Assembly: GCA_934561335.1 (NCBI GenBank)
Contig: CAKTGD010000069.1
Span: 1 to 8,529, forward strand
Direction of reading: 5' to 3'
DNA length: 8,529 nt
Origin: an uncultured Oscillospiraceae bacterium
GTDB lineage: Bacteria > Bacillota_A > Clostridia > Oscillospirales > Oscillospiraceae
Shown: piece by piece, positions 5,974 to 8,529 of the stretch
How the letters are laid out: the number at the start of each line of letters is the position of its first letter
How positions within the stretch are numbered: the stretch's first letter is position 1
The notes under the pieces: model-generated
Databases searched by the model: none
Told to the model about the DNA's origin: nothing
The model's input: the letters and a program-made list of their open reading frames with translations, nothing else
Translations under genes and position numbers: made by a program

Positions 5974-7014
5974 TCACGGAAACATATGACCGGCAAAGGC
6001 GGACAAACGCCGGTCGATTCCGGGCAGCTTCACGGCGGCGCCGGCATCGTTGGCTGTTTCCAGCAGGCAGAACCGCGGCGGCAGACGGAAGGCCTTGTTC
6101 ATACACAGCGCGGAGATCAGCTGCTGGGCCACAATGTCGCCGCCGGAATAGCCGGAGACGATCAGGCCGTAGAGATCCTTGTCATAGAAGGGGGTCGTGC
6201 GGAACAGGGCGGTCAGACGGTTGATGCAGGCGGTAAGGTTGGCGGCCAGCGCATCATTGTAGTTGGGACACAGCCAGAGCACACCGTCGGCCTGCGTGAT
6301 GGCGGGGTAGACCTCATCTACGATCACGCCGCCGTAAAAGCAGCGCCCTTTTTCTCCAAAGTGGAGGCAGGTGCGGAATTCGCAGCCATTGCAGTCGGCC
6401 ACGGTGCCGTTGCGCAGGCTGATTACCTGTGCGTCCACCCGGCTTTCCAACAGAGGCGCCATCCGCTCCCACAGGGCAAGGGTGTTGGAGGTTTTTCGGT
6501 TGGAGGCGTGCAGAACCATTAGCCGGGGCCGCTGCCGCACCGGCGGGGTATCGGCTATGAGCCGCGCCACCAGCTGCTCGGCGCAGGCGGTATAGGCGCT
6601 GAGACAGTCGGTTTGCCGCAGCATGGCCCGCACCTTGAAGTTTTGCAGCGAACCGGTGGCCTCCACCAGCGGCGCGCCCATAAAGGCGCAGCCGGCCTGA
6701 TTGGCGGCAAACACCAGCTCGCGTGCCGCCGCCTTGGTGTACAGCTCACCGTCGCCGTCTACCAGTACGGCGCCGCTGCAACCTTCAAAAAAGCAGAGGT
6801 TCTGCCGTATGGCGGACAGCATGGCATACCAGCCCAGATTTATACCGCCGTTCAGCAGGGAAATGGCAAACAGCACCCGGCGTCCCCGCAAAGGGTGCAG
6901 CTCCTCTGCATGCTGGATCAGTTGATGGGGATGCCCCGCCAAGGCACAGCGCAGCACTGACGCCAGCCGGGGGTTTTCCGTATACTGCGGACAGATGACG
7001 GCCAAAGGTTCCAT
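5974..7014 (-). CDS. Flavodoxin-fold NAD(P)H-dependent oxidoreductase with iron-sulfur-type cysteine motif
   Basis: The C-terminal half of this 346-residue protein (about 164-346) is an NADPH-dependent FMN reductase/flavodoxin-fold domain. It shows a phosphate-loop-like LHASNRKTSNT (168-178), the cysteine pattern DCNGCEFRTC...C (Cys208, Cys211, Cys216, Cys225) seen in iron-sulfur flavoproteins, and a flavin-side PNYNDALAANLTACINRL segment (250-267). It is probably a cytoplasmic redox protein. The N-terminal ~160 residues are extra relative to the usual 180-200-residue family size; they look alpha/beta and may be a second, degenerate flavodoxin-like domain. The start is firm: AAAGGAGGTCA (7031-7021) ends seven bases before ATG. 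The upstream gene stops 17 bases earlier, so the two are co-transcribed. The electron partner and substrate are unknown. Confidence 0.78.
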   Translation of the reverse strand: MEPLAVICPQYTENPRLASVLRCALAGHPHQLIQHAEELHPLRGRRVLFAISLLNGGINLGWYAMLSAIRQNLCFFEGCSGAVLVDGDGELYTKAAARELVFAANQAGCAFMGAPLVEATGSLQNFKVRAMLRQTDCLSAYTACAEQLVARLIADTPPVRQRPRLMVLHASNRKTSNTLALWERMAPLLESRVDAQVISLRNGTVADCNGCEFRTCLHFGEKGRCFYGGVIVDEVYPAITQADGVLWLCPNYNDALAANLTACINRLTALFRTTPFYDKDLYGLIVSGYSGGDIVAQQLISALCMNKAFRLPPRFCLLETANDAGAAVKLPGIDRRLSAFAGHMFP

Positions 7015-7031
7015 CAGCCGTGACCTCCTTT

Positions 7032-8261
7032 CTATATAATGCGCCGCAGGATCGCCTGCGTCTCCCCCAATCGGGCAAACAGCGCGTCAGGCAGGGGAAG
7101 ATCCTCGGTTTCCAGCCCGGCGGGGGTATAGCGATTCTTTACACCCATGAAGATATCACCCAAGCACACGCTGCCATAGTGCCATTCGCCGCGCAGCGTC
7201 AGCAGGATGCTCAGCGCCGCCGAGGACAGCGCCGGGGCTACATAGGGCTTGAAGCCCAGCGCCCGCATTTTCAGATTGGCGGTCAGCGCCAGCTCTGTCA
7301 GCTCGCGGGACAGGGCGTCATCATAGTGGGTAAGGGAGTTGGCAATGACCAGACCGCTGCCGTGGGGGCCGAAGGCCCGGCCCTCCGTCAGAAAAGACGC
7401 AAAGCGGGGGTCCTGACGGGCGTAATAGGCGGCTCTGGCGTTCATCACACCAAGGCCGTAGCCCTGTATCTGCTGGGGCAGAAGCCCCATGCCGTCATAG
7501 ACGCCGTTTTCATCCCGGTTGGAGGAGAGCAGCGCGGCACGGGACAGCGGGTCCACCGGGTCGGAGATCACGCAGAACAGGCCGGTGAATTTTGCCTCCC
7601 GGGCCTTGCGGGCATATAGCTCCACCAGCGGGCGGTTGGCCTGAAACTGAGCCATGCGCACATCCTGCACATCGCTGCCCACCGCAGGGATGCCCTTTGA
7701 GGCCACAAAGAGAAAGGCATCGCACGCAAAGAGCCGTTCGGGCGGGACGATCTCCACCGTGGGCATGGCGTCATACTGCCACGGCAGCGCCACCTGATTC
7801 AGCTCAAACTCCCAGCGCTTTGTAGCGGCCTGGTTAATGTCGCAGATACCGATGGTGTCCACTGTGCCGCCGCCCAGCAGCTTCAGCCCCAGCGCCACGG
7901 TGCTGCCCACATCGCCCATTGCCAGAATGTGGACCCGCTTTTTGCCGGGCGAAGGCTGCCACGCAGCCATCTCCCGCCACCGGGGATGGTCGAAATTGAC
8001 GGCGCGCAGCCCGCTGTGCAGCCACGCGACCGCCTGCTGGGGCAGGGTGTGGCTTGCCGCGATGCGGCGGCTATCCAGCCATGTGACATCCTCTTGCGCC
8101 GCCGTCAGCTGAGAGAGAGCGGCGGCGCGAAAGGCGGCCCGTCCGCTCTCCGGAGGGCGGCGGAACAGAAAGATGGGCGTCTGCTCCCGCATTGCCGATG
8201 CTGTCAGCGGCAGCGGCTGGCATGATACAAAGTATTGTCCGTTTTCCTCATAGTGATACAC
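7032..8261 (-). CDS. Divergent lactate/malate dehydrogenase-superfamily protein
   Basis: The 409-residue protein contains a Rossmann motif HILAMGDVGSTVALGLKLLG (111-130) with an acidic Asp141 at the end of the second strand, suggesting NAD(H) use. It also shows LDH/MDH landmarks: Arg202 in DVRMAQFQANRPLV (active-loop arginine), VISDPVDPLS (231-240, usual NPVD), NAR at 274-276 (usual DSAR, with Arg276 as substrate arginine) and GPHGSG (298-303, catalytic His300). About 105 residues precede the Rossmann domain, absent from ordinary LDH/MDH of ~310 residues. The Asn and Asp at two catalytic positions are exchanged, so the substrate may differ from lactate or malate, or the protein may not be a standard dehydrogenase. 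The start is GTG, supported by AAAGGAGG six bases upstream. It lies between an unknown gene and the flavoprotein gene in one operon. Confidence 0.72.
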   Translation of the reverse strand: MYHYEENGQYFVSCQPLPLTASAMREQTPIFLFRRPPESGRAAFRAAALSQLTAAQEDVTWLDSRRIAASHTLPQQAVAWLHSGLRAVNFDHPRWREMAAWQPSPGKKRVHILAMGDVGSTVALGLKLLGGGTVDTIGICDINQAATKRWEFELNQVALPWQYDAMPTVEIVPPERLFACDAFLFVASKGIPAVGSDVQDVRMAQFQANRPLVELYARKAREAKFTGLFCVISDPVDPLSRAALLSSNRDENGVYDGMGLLPQQIQGYGLGVMNARAAYYARQDPRFASFLTEGRAFGPHGSGLVIANSLTHYDDALSRELTELALTANLKMRALGFKPYVAPALSSAALSILLTLRGEWHYGSVCLGDIFMGVKNRYTPAGLETEDLPLPDALFARLGETQAILRRII

Positions 8262-8267
8262 GGCGTT

Positions 8268-8275
8268 CCTCCTTT
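8268..8275 (-). promoter_or_regulatory. Ribosome binding site for the GTG start of the LDH-like gene
   Basis: AAAGGAGG on the minus strand directly follows the TGA stop of the upstream gene and sits six bases before GTG 8261. The next methionine is at residue 24, so this site decides the start and shows translational coupling within the operon. Confidence 0.8.
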
Positions 8276-8529
8276 TCAGCGAAACAGGTTTTCCAGCCGC
8301 CGCAGCGTTTCCAGATCATCCCGCAGATAATCGGAAACCGCGCCGTCGAGCCGGTATTTCATCTGTCCCTTATCGGGACACAGCGGCAGCACCACCGCCT
8401 CGCTGAGCCGCCGCAGCGTCAGGTTGCGGGCATATACCTTGCGGTAGGCGGTCTCCAGCGCTTCCATGATATAGAGGGTATTTTCAATGCAGGTGCGGGA
8501 AAAAGCGTAGGCCGGGCCCTGTCCGCACT
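8276..8529 (-). CDS. Unknown protein, C-terminal part (5' end outside window)
   Basis: The frame is open from the right edge of the window to a TGA at 8278-8276, giving 83 residues. An internal ATG at 8467 exists, but the upstream codons stay open to the edge and no ribosome site is seen before that ATG, so the gene most likely begins beyond the window. The visible part is mostly helical and charged (for example LETAYRKVYARN and DYLRDDLETLRRLENLF), with no membrane segment and no motif I recognise. It ends 14 bases before the LDH-like GTG start, so it belongs to the same operon. No function is proposed. Confidence 0.6.
   Translation of the reverse strand, partial: CGQGPAYAFSRTCIENTLYIMEALETAYRKVYARNLTLRRLSEAVVLPLCPDKGQMKYRLDGAVSDYLRDDLETLRRLENLFR

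Noticed and set aside
5807..6106. N-terminal extension of the radical SAM frame
   Set aside because: The extension crosses the predicted promoter and the 3' end of the flavoprotein gene and has low-complexity, non-family sequence.
7020..7619. 199-codon plus-strand open frame
   Set aside because: It is a shadow of the LDH-like gene and lacks any recognisable domain.

Overview
The window looks like chromosome from an anaerobic, GC-rich Clostridia-type Firmicute, most like an Oscillospiraceae relative such as Oscillibacter or Dysosmobacter. The reasons are dense operons with strong AGGAGG ribosome sites, TTG and GTG starts, and a set of one-carbon folate genes typical of formate-handling gut anaerobes. 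The taxon is inferred from protein character, not from a search.

Plus-strand half (1-4786). This is a tetrahydrofolate one-carbon module. It starts inside fhs (formate-THF ligase, C-terminal part only), which ends at a strong intrinsic terminator. After a 193-base gap comes a tight run of five genes: fchA (methenyl-THF cyclohydrolase), folD (methylene-THF dehydrogenase), a FocA/FNT-type formate channel, a DUF1638 protein, and a 5-formyl-THF cyclo-ligase carrying an extra N-terminal zinc-ribbon. Together they move formate across the membrane, activate it as 10-formyl-THF, interconvert the methenyl and methylene forms, and recover the dead-end 5-formyl-THF. This is the methyl-branch chemistry of Wood-Ljungdahl or glycine/serine C1 metabolism. 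FolD appears to lack two residues needed for its cyclohydrolase activity, which would explain why a separate FchA is encoded just upstream.

Minus-strand half (4787-8529). The genes here converge on the folate operon. An operon enters from the right edge: a truncated helical protein of unknown function, a divergent lactate/malate-dehydrogenase-fold protein, and a large flavodoxin-fold protein with an iron-sulfur-type cysteine motif. A radical SAM protein follows, apparently with its own sigma-A-type promoter, and it ends at a perfect 15-bp stem terminator. I do not recognise the pathway served by these genes.

No rRNA, tRNA, CRISPR array, insertion sequence or phage gene was seen. The best leads for unknown biology are the DUF1638 protein inside the folate operon, the zinc-ribbon/cyclo-ligase fusion, the FolD active-site changes, the LDH-like protein with exchanged catalytic residues, and paired AATATT palindromes over the radical SAM promoter.
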